Assembly (NCBI GenBank): GCA_946410525.1
Contig: CAMKAQ010000069.1
Coordinates: forward strand, 1-5,735
Length of the DNA stretch: 5,735 bases
Origin: an uncultured Caryophanales bacterium
GTDB taxonomy: Bacteria > Bacillota_I > Bacilli_A > RFN20 > CAG-826
Direction: 5' to 3'
Every line of letters starts with the position of its first letter. Within the stretch, counting starts at the first letter, position 1. Below are positions 1-5,212 of the stretch, one piece after another. Both the position numbers and the translations under genes were made by a program. A model generated the notes under the pieces. It had not been told where the DNA came from and did not search any database. It worked only from the letters and a program-made list of their open reading frames with translations.

Positions 1-1315
1 CTCTTCTTAAGAGCTCGCAGATAGCGAAGACGTTATCGCTCTTAAAGGTGCTGATGTGCTTCTTGAGCTCTTCGGTTGGGACCTCATCGAAGACTTTGCT
101 ATGGAGGTGGCAAGCGCCAATCTCAAGGGATCTTACGGACTTGAGAATACATTCTTCGAGAGTGGTTCCGATGCCCATGACTTCGCCGGTGGCTTTCATC
201 TGGGTTCCGAGTTCATTGGAAGCACTTGTGAACTTATCGAATGGGAAGCGAGGGAATTTGGCGACGACGTAATCAAGGGATGGTTCGGTGGCAGCGGTTC
301 CGCCGGCGACTGGGATCTCGCTAAGTTCCATGCCAAGAGCGATCTTGGCGGTGACTCTAGCGATTGGGTATCCGCTAGCTTTGCTAGCAAGAGCGGAGGA
401 ACGGGAGACACGTGGGTTGACCTCGATTAAGAAGTACTCACTGGAATTTGGGTTGAGGGCGAATTGGACGTTGCAGCCGCCTTCGATCTTGAGTTCTCTG
501 ATGATCTTGATGGCGGAGTCGTTAAGCATCTTCAAGTCGTGCTCATTGAGGGACATGATTGGGGCAACGACGATGGAGTCACCGGTGTGGACGCCGACTG
601 GGTCAACGTTCTCCATGCCGCAGATGGTGATCGCGTGGTCTTTGCTGTCACGCATGACCTCGAATTCGATTTCTTTGTATCCTTTGACGGATTTCTCAAC
701 GAGGATCTGGTGAACTGGGGAGAGGGCGAAACCGTTTCTGGCGACTTCGATGAGTTCTTCATCGTTGTCGGCGAATCCGCCGCCAGTTCCACCAAGGGTG
801 AAAGCTGGTCTAAGAACGACTGGGTAGCCGATATCGTGAGCGGCTTTCAAGGCCTGGTCGATATCGTAGGTGATTTCGGATGGAATAACTGGCTCACCGA
901 TCTTCTGGCACATCTCTTTGAAGAGCTCTCTGTCTTCAGCCTTCTCGATTGATTCGGCGGGGGTGCCAAGAAGAAGAGTGCGGCACTCTTTGAGGACGCC
1001 TTTCTTCTCAAGTTGCATAGCAAGGTTGAGACCGGTTTGTCCGCCGATACCTGGAACGATGGCGTCTGGTCTTTCATGACGAAGGATCTTCGCGATGTAA
1101 TCAAGAGTGAGAGGCTCCATGTAGACCTTATCCGCGATCTGGGTGTCGGTCATGATGGTCGCTGGGTTGGAGTTAACGAGAACGACCTCATATCCTTCTT
1201 CCTTGAGGGCTAAGCAAGCCTGGGTGCCTGCGTAGTCGAATTCGGCAGCCTGACCGATGACGATTGGTCCTGAGCCGATGATTAATACTTTTTTGATGTC
1301 TGTACGTTTAGCCAT
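1..1315 (-). CDS. carB: Carbamoyl-phosphate synthase large subunit, N-terminal part (cut by window edge)
   Basis: CarB makes carbamoyl phosphate from bicarbonate, ammonia (normally delivered by the glutaminase subunit CarA) and two ATP, the first step of pyrimidine and arginine synthesis in the cytoplasm. About 438 codons are visible, against a usual length near 1,060, so most of the carboxyphosphate half is present. The protein starts [22 protein letters not shown], the family's N-terminal signature. It then shows [11 protein letters not shown] (about 47-57), the ATP-grasp glycine loop LGGTGGGF (about 174-181), [12 protein letters not shown] (about 241-252), [22 protein letters not shown] (about 298-319) and [10 protein letters not shown]. 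All are intact and I see no frameshift. The ATG lies 3 bases after the pyrC stop. Its SD, AGGAGG (1327-1332), sits inside the last pyrC codons, so the two genes are almost certainly cotranscribed and translationally coupled. carA is not between pyrC and carB, where many Bacillota keep it. Identification is secure. Confidence 0.97.
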   Translation of the reverse strand, partial: MAKRTDIKKVLIIGSGPIVIGQAAEFDYAGTQACLALKEEGYEVVLVNSNPATIMTDTQIADKVYMEPLTLDYIAKILRHERPDAIVPGIGGQTGLNLAMQLEKKGVLKECRTLLLGTPAESIEKAEDRELFKEMCQKIGEPVIPSEITYDIDQALKAAHDIGYPVVLRPAFTLGGTGGGFADNDEELIEVARNGFALSPVHQILVEKSVKGYKEIEFEVMRDSKDHAITICGMENVDPVGVHTGDSIVVAPIMSLNEHDLKMLNDSAIKIIRELKIEGGCNVQFALNPNSSEYFLIEVNPRVSRSSALASKASGYPIARVTAKIALGMELSEIPVAGGTAATEPSLDYVVAKFPRFPFDKFTSASNELGTQMKATGEVMGIGTTLEECILKSVRSLEIGACHLHSKVFDEVPTEELKKHISTFKSDNVFAICELLRR

Positions 1316-1318
1316 AAG

Positions 1319-2539
1319 TTATTTTCCCTCCTCTTTTTTGTAGACTATGTGGTTATTGCAAACTGTAAGGTAGTTGACGCCGTAGAGTTTTTCTCCGATG
1401 AACGGAGTGGCCTTGCCTTGCGACAAGAACATTTCTTTGGTGACCTCGAATTCTTCATCAAGGTTCCAGACGCTGAATCCGTCATATGGGATTCCGAATA
1501 TCTCGCGTGGTCTCACGACGAGAAGGTCGATGAGTTTATCAAGTGTGATGATTCCTTTTTTGACGAGCCCGGTGTAGAGAAGAGGGAAGGCAAGTTCGAT
1601 TCCCGTGATGCCAAATGGCGATTTCTCTAATCCGCGTGATTTCTCTTCCTCGGTATGTGGGGCATGGTCGGTGGCGATCACGTCGATCGTTCCATCTTTG
1701 ATGCCCTCAATGAGGGCGAGTCTGTCTTCTTCGCTTCTAAGAGGCGGGTTCATTTTCCAGTTTCCGCTTTCTTGGAGCATCGAGTCATTTAACAAAAGGT
1801 AATGTGGCGCGGTCTCGCAGGTGATATGGACGCCTTCCTTTTTGGCTTTGCGGATGAGCTCCACGCTTTCTTTGGTGGAGATGTGGCAGACGTGATATCT
1901 GCATCCGGTCTTTCTAGAAAGCTCAATATCCCTGGCAATTTCCATGTATTCGCTCGCGGAGCAGATGCCTCTATGGCCATGGGCTTTCGCATATTCGCCA
2001 TCATGGATGTATCCGCCTTTAAGGAGTTCGTTGACCTCGCAATGGGCGACGATCATCTTGTCTAACTCCTTGGCCTTCATCATAGCCTTGAGCATCATCT
2101 CTTCGGTCTGGACGCCAACGCCATCATCGGAGAAGGCGCAGACTTTGTCTTTGAGGTCTTCCATGTCGGAGAGCTCATCGCCTTTCTCGCCTTTGGTGAT
2201 TGAGGCGTAAGGGTAGACGTGGATGCAGGCATCCCTATCGATGATGTCTTGCTGGATCTTTAAGTTCTCAAGGCAATCCGGGACTGGCTTGAGGTTTGGC
2301 ATCGTGCAAACCGCGGTGTATCCGCCATGAGCAGAGGCCTTTGTTCCGGTCTTGATCGTCTCTTTATAAGAAAAACCCGGCTCTCTGAGATGGACATGAA
2401 CATCAAGGAAGCCGGGAATAAGAATATAAGAGTGATCAGGCTTGAGAGTGCTTGGAAGAGAAAAAGCGGAAACCAAATGCTGAAGGTCAAAGTCGACCTT
2501 AGCTCTTCCGCTTTCGATTTTGATTTTTAAATTCGACAT
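1319..2539 (-). CDS. pyrC: Dihydroorotase, class I (PyrC)
   Basis: PyrC reversibly cyclises N-carbamoyl-aspartate to dihydroorotate, the third step of UMP synthesis. This is a 406-residue amidohydrolase, slightly shorter than typical Bacillus-type enzymes (about 430). Metal-binding landmarks are present: DVHVHLREPG with HxH at residues 48 and 50, FSDDGVGVQ (137-144) with the Asp that replaces the carbamylated Lys in class I enzymes, H166 in AHCE, H219 in CHIS, and the catalytic ATDHAPHTEEEK (D291). CETAPHYLLL and MNPPLRS are also class I signatures. The N-terminal region before the HxH strand is short and unlike the usual LIKNG...I strand pair, so the small beta domain may be reduced. The ATG is set by SD TAGGAG (2547-2552), 7 bases upstream. 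It is the first gene of a pyrC-carB unit with its own promoter, downstream of the trmD terminator. Function is confident. Confidence 0.96.
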   Translation of the reverse strand: MSNLKIKIESGRAKVDFDLQHLVSAFSLPSTLKPDHSYILIPGFLDVHVHLREPGFSYKETIKTGTKASAHGGYTAVCTMPNLKPVPDCLENLKIQQDIIDRDACIHVYPYASITKGEKGDELSDMEDLKDKVCAFSDDGVGVQTEEMMLKAMMKAKELDKMIVAHCEVNELLKGGYIHDGEYAKAHGHRGICSASEYMEIARDIELSRKTGCRYHVCHISTKESVELIRKAKKEGVHITCETAPHYLLLNDSMLQESGNWKMNPPLRSEEDRLALIEGIKDGTIDVIATDHAPHTEEEKSRGLEKSPFGITGIELAFPLLYTGLVKKGIITLDKLIDLLVVRPREIFGIPYDGFSVWNLDEEFEVTKEMFLSQGKATPFIGEKLYGVNYLTVCNNHIVYKKEEGK

Positions 2540-2559
2540 ATCAGTTCTCCTACCGATAT

Positions 2560-2577
2560 GGGATTCCTTTGGAACCC
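2560..2577 (-). promoter_or_regulatory. Hairpin at the predicted 5' end of the pyrC mRNA
   Basis: Read on the minus strand, GGG-TTCC-AAA-GGAA-T-CCC folds into a 7-bp stem with one bulged U and an AAA loop. With the -10 box at 2584-2589, transcription would start at about 2577-2578, so the RNA would begin at or one base before this hairpin. The pyrC SD follows about 7 bases after the stem. The fold is seen in the sequence; a role (5'-end protection, or control of initiation by nucleotide pools) is inference. There is no run of U after it, so it is not an intrinsic terminator. Confidence 0.5.
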
Positions 2578-2583
2578 TCTAGA

Positions 2584-2612
2584 AATATATAGATACTGAA
2601 TCAATGATTCAA
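2584..2612 (-). promoter_or_regulatory. Promoter of pyrC-carB
   Basis: On the minus strand, -35 TTGAAT (2607-2612) and -10 TATATT (2584-2589) are separated by 17 bases, a good sigma-A-type match. It lies directly after the T-tract of the trmD terminator and about 45 bases before the pyrC ATG, which supports an independent pyrimidine unit. A perfect dyad covers most of the -35 box and part of the spacer. Confidence 0.7.
2597..2611. repeat. Perfect 7+1+7 inverted repeat overlapping the pyrC -35 box
   Basis: TGAATCA-A-TGATTCA is a perfect dyad with a single-base centre. It overlaps the -35 hexamer (2607-2612) of the predicted pyrC promoter, a position typical of a repressor operator. I do not recognise the half-site as belonging to a known regulator, so an operator role is inference. 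Confidence 0.5.
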
Positions 2613-2621
2613 GGCTTTTTT

Positions 2622-2657
2622 GGAAAAAAGAAAAAAGACCTTGGATGTAAGGTCTTT
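2622..2657 (-). terminator. Rho-independent terminator of the rpsP-khpA-rimM-trmD operon
   Basis: On the minus strand, AAAGACCTT and AAGGTCTTT pair as a perfect 9-bp stem around a 6-base loop (2634-2657). A TTTCTTTTTT run toward position 2623 follows it. The stem begins inside the trmD TGA stop codon (2657-2659), so termination follows immediately after the last gene. It separates the translation operon from pyrC-carB. Confidence 0.88.
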
Positions 2658-3427
2658 CATTTAATGAATTTGTGTCCTTTCTCTAGAGCGTCTTTTTCCC
2701 ATTTAGGGGTCTCTCCGCTCTCTTCTTCGGCTAAGAGTTTCTTGTCTTGCTTAGATAGAGGAAGCTTTTCGAAGAGGTCAGGACGATGCTCTTTGGTAAG
2801 GATGAGAGCTTTCTTCCTTCTCCATTTGGCGATGGCCTCGTGGTTGCCGCTATAGAGGAGGTCAGGAACTTTCTTGCCATCGTACTCATATGGTTCGGTG
2901 TACTGAGGATACTCAAGGATTGGCTCGTTGAACGATTCATCAACAAGGGAGTCCTGGGAGATCGCGCCATCAAGAAGTCTGACGACTGAATCGATGACGG
3001 ACATGGCTGGGATCTCACCGCCAGTAAGAACGTAATCACCGATTGAGAGAAGCTCATCGACATAGTCATTCACTCTCTCGTCAATGCCCTCGTAATGGCC
3101 GCAAACGAGAACAATATGTTCAAGTCTTGCATAGGATTTTGCGATTTTTTCGTTATATGTGGTGCCTCTAGGGGAGAAGAGAACCTTATGGCTGTTTGGG
3201 CCAGAGACCTTCTTTAAGGCATCGACGATAGGCTGGCATTTCTGGATGAGTCCGGCTCCTCCTCCGATTGGTGGGGTGTCGGTTCTGCCGTATTTGTCCG
3301 TGGTGAAATCGCGGATCTGAACAATCTCGATTTCCGCGCATCCTTTGGAGATGGCCCTTTTGATGATGGAGTTGCTTAAAACACCTTCGAACATCTCAGG
3401 GAAGAGTGTGAGAACGGTGATCTTCAA
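2657..3427 (-). CDS. trmD: tRNA (guanine-37-N1)-methyltransferase (TrmD)
   Basis: TrmD methylates G37 of tRNAs reading CNN codons (Leu, Pro, Arg), using S-adenosylmethionine; m1G37 prevents +1 frameshifting. The 256-residue product is of normal length and opens MKITVLTLFPEMF. The SPOUT trefoil-knot motifs follow: VCGHYEGIDERV (108-119) and SIGDYVLTGGE (128-138). The C-terminal tRNA-binding region has YPQYTEP (173-179) and LLYSGNHEAIAKWRR. Two family positions differ from E. coli and Bacillus proteins as I remember them: GGGPGM reads GGGAGL (55-60), and the EDSF segment holding the catalytic Asp reads DESF (163-166). The start codon is TTG (3425-3427), overlapping the rimM stop as TTGA, with SD GGAGGG (3434-3439) 6 bases upstream. 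Last gene of the operon. Confidence 0.96.
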   Translation of the reverse strand: MKITVLTLFPEMFEGVLSNSIIKRAISKGCAEIEIVQIRDFTTDKYGRTDTPPIGGGAGLIQKCQPIVDALKKVSGPNSHKVLFSPRGTTYNEKIAKSYARLEHIVLVCGHYEGIDERVNDYVDELLSIGDYVLTGGEIPAMSVIDSVVRLLDGAISQDSLVDESFNEPILEYPQYTEPYEYDGKKVPDLLYSGNHEAIAKWRRKKALILTKEHRPDLFEKLPLSKQDKKLLAEEESGETPKWEKDALEKGHKFIK

Positions 3428-3942
3428 AGTAGGCCCTCCATGACATTGATGGTTATGACTTTATTATCGATGTCGACGTTTTTGATGAAAAGACCATCTT
3501 TGAATGGAACATATACATGTTTCTTCTCGGCGGTGGTGACCGATAAGGTTCTGGTCTTTGAGTATTCAAGGACCTCGTCGACGATTCCGATGACGCGATT
3601 CTCATCAAGATAATCGACGACTTTGCAGCCGATTAGGTCGGCGTAGCGGTAGAAACCTTCTGGAAGGGTGGCTTTCTCTTTGTCCATCTCGATGGCGAAG
3701 CCTTTGTATCCTTCGATGGCGTTGATGTCGCCATATTCCTCAAAGGAGAGGAAGTAGTAATCTCCGGAATCCCTGAAGCTTTTGACTGTAGCAGGGAATC
3801 TTTCGTTTGTTTTCTCGTCATGAAGAGACAACATGGTCCCTTTCTTAAATCTTTGCTTAGCAAAAGAAGTGAGGGATTTGCATCTGACCTCACCCTTTAA
3901 CCCGAAGGGCTTAAGAATGTAACCAAGTGTGATGTATTCCAT
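3424..3942 (-). CDS. rimM: Ribosome maturation factor RimM
   Basis: RimM assists late assembly of the 30S head domain, binding near S19 and helping 16S rRNA processing. The product is 172 residues, the usual size. MEYITLGYILKPFGLKGEV (1-19) is the N-terminal RimM beta-barrel signature (G-x-I-x-K-P-F/H-G-x-K-G-E). The middle has FRDSGDYYFLSFEEYGDINAIEGYKG (56-81). The C-terminal PRC-barrel runs from YRYADLIGCKVVD (98-110) to YVPFKDGLFIKNVDIDNKVITINVMEGLL. Although the frame is open upstream into khpA, this ATG is chosen because family members begin right at this motif. No purine-rich SD precedes it: the bases before ATG are pyrimidines from a terminator-like hairpin, which is odd for a gene in a tight operon. 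The TGA stop overlaps the trmD TTG start. Confidence 0.95.
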   Translation of the reverse strand: MEYITLGYILKPFGLKGEVRCKSLTSFAKQRFKKGTMLSLHDEKTNERFPATVKSFRDSGDYYFLSFEEYGDINAIEGYKGFAIEMDKEKATLPEGFYRYADLIGCKVVDYLDENRVIGIVDEVLEYSKTRTLSVTTAEKKHVYVPFKDGLFIKNVDIDNKVITINVMEGLL

Positions 3943-3976
3943 AAGAGAAAAAGGAGGACGCTTATTCGGCGTCCTC
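3943..3976 (-). terminator. Terminator-like hairpin between khpA and rimM
   Basis: On the minus strand, GAGGACGC (3969-3976) and GCGTCCTC (3954-3961) form a perfect, GC-rich 8-bp stem. The 7-base loop contains the khpA TAA stop codon. CTTTTTCTCTT then runs straight into the rimM ATG. Stem plus U-rich tail looks like an intrinsic terminator or attenuator in mid-operon. The tail is only moderately U-rich (five T in a row), so partial termination, an RNA-processing site or a translational control element are alternatives. Confidence 0.55.
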
Positions 3977-4246
3977 TTTATCGTCATGCTTTTCGTTGAA
4001 GCTCTCGAATTTAAGGTGAATTCTGAGGTTGGAGTTGTCGGCTTTGCCAACGATTCCAATAGCTTCGCGGAGGGCGTTTGCGATCGCTCCATGCTTGCCG
4101 ATTAAGCGGGCGGTGTCATCATCTTCTGCGACGATGAGGAGGGCCACATCTTTCTCGGTGCTGCCTGGGAGCTCTCTGACCATGATGGATTCAGGATGCT
4201 CGATGAGGGGATCGACAAGACCGTGGATTACTTTCTCGTAATCCAT
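3962..4246 (-). CDS. khpA: KH-domain RNA-binding protein KhpA (YlqC family)
   Basis: KhpA is a small single-KH RNA-binding protein. In other Gram-positive bacteria it partners KhpB (EloR/Jag) and affects cell elongation and post-transcriptional control. The 94-residue protein opens with LVDPLIEHPESIMV (10-23), the typical YlqC N-terminus. The KH fold carries the GxxG loop as LIGKHGAIANALR (48-60), followed by a strand LRIHLKF. The acidic tail (about 82-94) is longer than in the roughly 80-residue Bacillus protein. Its ATG shares one base with the rpsP stop (TAATG), and SD AAGGAG (4255-4260) lies inside rpsP, so translation is coupled. Position between rpsP and rimM is the family's conserved place. 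The last codons form one arm of the hairpin before rimM. Confidence 0.93.
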   Translation of the reverse strand: MDYEKVIHGLVDPLIEHPESIMVRELPGSTEKDVALLIVAEDDDTARLIGKHGAIANALREAIGIVGKADNSNLRIHLKFESFNEKHDDKEDAE

Positions 4247-4524
4247 TATTTAGACTCCTTTTTAGCCTTTCCTTCGGCGAATTTAGCCATGATGCCTTTG
4301 CGGCTGAACATAGCGCGGACGCTGTCGGAAGGGATGGCGCCATTCTTAAGCCATTTCATAGCGAGCTCTTCGTTGATAAGAGCTTTTTCTTCTCCGAGAG
4401 CTGGATCGTAGGTGCCGATCTGCTCGATATAACGGCCATCTCTGGAAGAGCGGCTGTCAGCGGCGACGATGCGGTAGAAAGGGTCTTTGTGGCGGCCAAT
4501 GCGGGCCAATCTGATTTTAACCAT
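4246..4524 (-). CDS. rpsP: 30S ribosomal protein S16
   Basis: S16 is an early-binding protein of the 30S body that stabilises 16S rRNA during assembly. The 92-residue protein has the full signature: [20 protein letters not shown] (1-20), then [21 protein letters not shown] (21-41), then the [23 protein letters not shown] helical segment, ending in a lysine-rich tail. Length is normal. SD AAGGAG (4537-4542) sits 12 bases before the ATG. It is the first gene of rpsP-khpA-rimM-trmD, transcribed from a near-consensus promoter with a leader of only about 20-25 bases, which leaves little room for a leader-based autoregulatory structure. Confidence 0.98.
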   Translation of the reverse strand: MVKIRLARIGRHKDPFYRIVAADSRSSRDGRYIEQIGTYDPALGEEKALINEELAMKWLKNGAIPSDSVRAMFSRKGIMAKFAEGKAKKESK

Positions 4525-4553
4525 AATTTGCTTGTTCTCCTTTTCCGAACGTA

Positions 4554-4582
4554 ATCATAGGCTTATGATATAGACCTGTCAA
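4554..4582 (-). promoter_or_regulatory. Promoter of the rpsP operon
   Basis: On the minus strand, -35 TTGACA (4577-4582) is perfect consensus and -10 TATGAT (4554-4559) matches 5 of 6, with 17 bases between them. The start point is expected near 4547, giving a leader of about 23 bases. This is one of the best promoters in the window, as expected for a ribosomal protein operon. Confidence 0.85.
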
Positions 4583-4598
4583 GTATTTTTGCTTGACA
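4577..4598. repeat. Inverted repeat formed by the back-to-back -35 boxes of rpsP and rplS
   Basis: TGTCAAG (4577-4583), an 8-base spacer and CTTGACA (4592-4598) are a perfect 7-bp inverted repeat. Each arm holds the consensus -35 hexamer of one of two diverging promoters, with only 10 bases between the hexamers. The symmetry may simply follow from two consensus boxes facing apart. Confidence 0.75.
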
Positions 4599-4639
4599 CC
4601 AAAACGCGTTACATTTCAATCTCCGTAGGTTTTTGCTTG
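4586..4639 (+). repeat. Direct repeat TTTTTGCTTG, two copies upstream of rplS
   Basis: Identical 10-base copies lie at 4586-4595 and 4630-4639, 44 bases apart. Each runs into a -35-like hexamer, TTGACA (4593) and TTGCGA (4637). This fits a duplicated promoter region giving tandem rplS promoters. Confidence 0.6.
4593..4620 (+). promoter_or_regulatory. Candidate distal rplS promoter (P1)
   Basis: Perfect -35 TTGACA (4593-4598) is followed after 16 bases by TTCAAT (4615-4620), a 4-of-6 match for -10. The strong -35 makes it plausible; the weak -10 lowers confidence. It would give a leader of about 130 bases. Confidence 0.45.
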
Positions 4640-4665
4640 CGAGGGGCTTATCGAGCGCGTAATAT
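4637..4665 (+). promoter_or_regulatory. Candidate proximal rplS promoter (P2)
   Basis: TTGCGA (4637-4642), a 17-base spacer and TAATAT (4660-4665) give a moderate sigma-A-type match in correct spacing. Transcription would start near 4672, just before the leader hairpins. P1 and P2 may both be used; the sequence does not decide between them. Confidence 0.45.
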
Positions 4666-4670
4666 ATTCG

Positions 4671-4722
4671 GTGCGCGAAAGCGATACGCAGGCTCCGCCG
4701 TCTGTCACTAGACGTGAACCTG
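4671..4722 (+). promoter_or_regulatory. Structured rplS leader RNA (possible L19 autoregulatory leader)
   Basis: Two adjacent foldable elements lie in the untranslated leader. The first is CGC-GAAA-GCG, a GNRA-type tetraloop hairpin that can extend through GTG/CGC around an ATA bulge (4671-4689). The second is a two-tier stem, CAGG (4689-4692) with CCTG (4719-4722) and, inside it, CGTCT (4699-4703) with AGACG (4710-4714), split by an internal loop. An L19 leader RNA family is known from low-GC Gram-positives and sits in this position. I cannot test the match to its consensus, so that assignment is inference. Confidence 0.45.
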
Positions 4723-4755
4723 AAGAGCAAATTCTAAGTTAGGAGGAAAAGATTC

Positions 4756-5127
4756 ATGAACAACAACATTGTCAATGAGATCACTGCCAAGCAGATTCGC
4801 GAAGACATTCCTGAATTCTCCAGCGGCGATACCGTCAAGGTTTTCTACCGTATTGTCGAGAACAAGAAAGAGCGTATTCAGGTCTATGAGGGCGTCGTTA
4901 TCCAGCGTCGCGGTCATGGTGTCAGCGAAACCTTCGTCGTCAGAAAGATGTCCAGTGGCGTCGGCGTGGAAAGAACTTTCCCAGTCAACTCCCCAAGCAT
5001 CGCTAAGATCGAAGTTACCCGTTACGGTAAGGTTCGTCGTGCCAGAATCCACTACATGCGTGGACTCAGCGGCAAATCCGCCCGTATCAAGCAAGGCAAA
5101 GCCCCAAAAGCTGCCGAAGCTAAGTAA
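4756..5127 (+). CDS. rplS: 50S ribosomal protein L19
   Basis: L19 sits at the 30S-50S interface and contributes to an intersubunit bridge. The 123-residue protein shows the family landmarks: [18 protein letters not shown] (18-35), [21 protein letters not shown] (44-64), [20 protein letters not shown] (68-87) and [18 protein letters not shown] (94-111). It ends in a short Lys/Ala-rich extension, so it is a few residues longer than the usual 115 or so. SD AGGAGG (4741-4746) lies 9 bases before the ATG. In Bacillus rplS follows trmD in the same direction; here it is divergent from rpsP and upstream of rbgA, with its own promoters, leader and terminator, so it is expressed as a single-gene unit. 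Confidence 0.98.
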   Translation: MNNNIVNEITAKQIREDIPEFSSGDTVKVFYRIVENKKERIQVYEGVVIQRRGHGVSETFVVRKMSSGVGVERTFPVNSPSIAKIEVTRYGKVRRARIHYMRGLSGKSARIKQGKAPKAAEAK

Positions 5128-5145
5128 ATCTCAAGAAGTGACTAG

Positions 5146-5179
5146 AACCGCCCTTTCAATTGAGGGCGGTTTTATTTTG
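5146..5179 (+). terminator. Rho-independent terminator of rplS
   Basis: AACCGCCCT (5146-5154) pairs perfectly with AGGGCGGTT (5163-5171) around an 8-base loop, then TTATTTTG follows. The GC-rich stem and T-tract, 18 bases after the rplS stop, are classic. The T-tract overlaps the -35 box of the rbgA promoter. Confidence 0.93.
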
Positions 5180-5205
5180 TCTTAATTCATAAGAATTCTT
5201 ATACT
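5177..5205 (+). promoter_or_regulatory. Promoter of rbgA placing the start point at the ATG
   Basis: TTGTCT (5177-5182), a 17-base spacer and TATACT (5200-5205, 5 of 6 to consensus) form a good sigma-A-type promoter. The expected start, 7-8 bases beyond the -10, is 5212-5213; 5213 is the A of the rbgA ATG. This predicts a leaderless mRNA. Confidence 0.65.
5189..5202. repeat. Perfect 14-bp palindrome inside the rbgA promoter
   Basis: ATAAGAATTCTTAT is perfectly self-complementary, fills the 3' half of the spacer and covers the first three bases of the -10 box. The position suits an operator. The low GC content makes a chance palindrome more likely, and I recognise no regulator for it. Confidence 0.5.
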
Positions 5206-5212
5206 TTATTAG

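Noticed and set aside
464..952. Plus-strand open frame of 162 codons inside carB
   Set aside because: It is antisense to a strongly conserved CarB sequence on the minus strand. Its composition mirrors carB codon use, and it shows no recognisable motif or convincing SD.
2540..2656. PyrR-type attenuator in the pyrC leader
   Set aside because: The only intrinsic terminator here belongs to trmD and lies upstream of the pyrC promoter. The remaining leader of about 38 bases is too short for the antiterminator and terminator pair.
3943..4092. Longer rimM starting 50 codons upstream, inside khpA
   Set aside because: The extension overlaps the KhpA frame and has no RimM-like sequence. RimM proteins begin directly at the MEYITLG-type strand.
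4708..5094. Minus-strand open frame of 128 codons across rplS and its leader
   Set aside because: rplS is unmistakable on the plus strand. The antisense frame is stop-free because TTA, CTA and TCA codons are rare in rplS.
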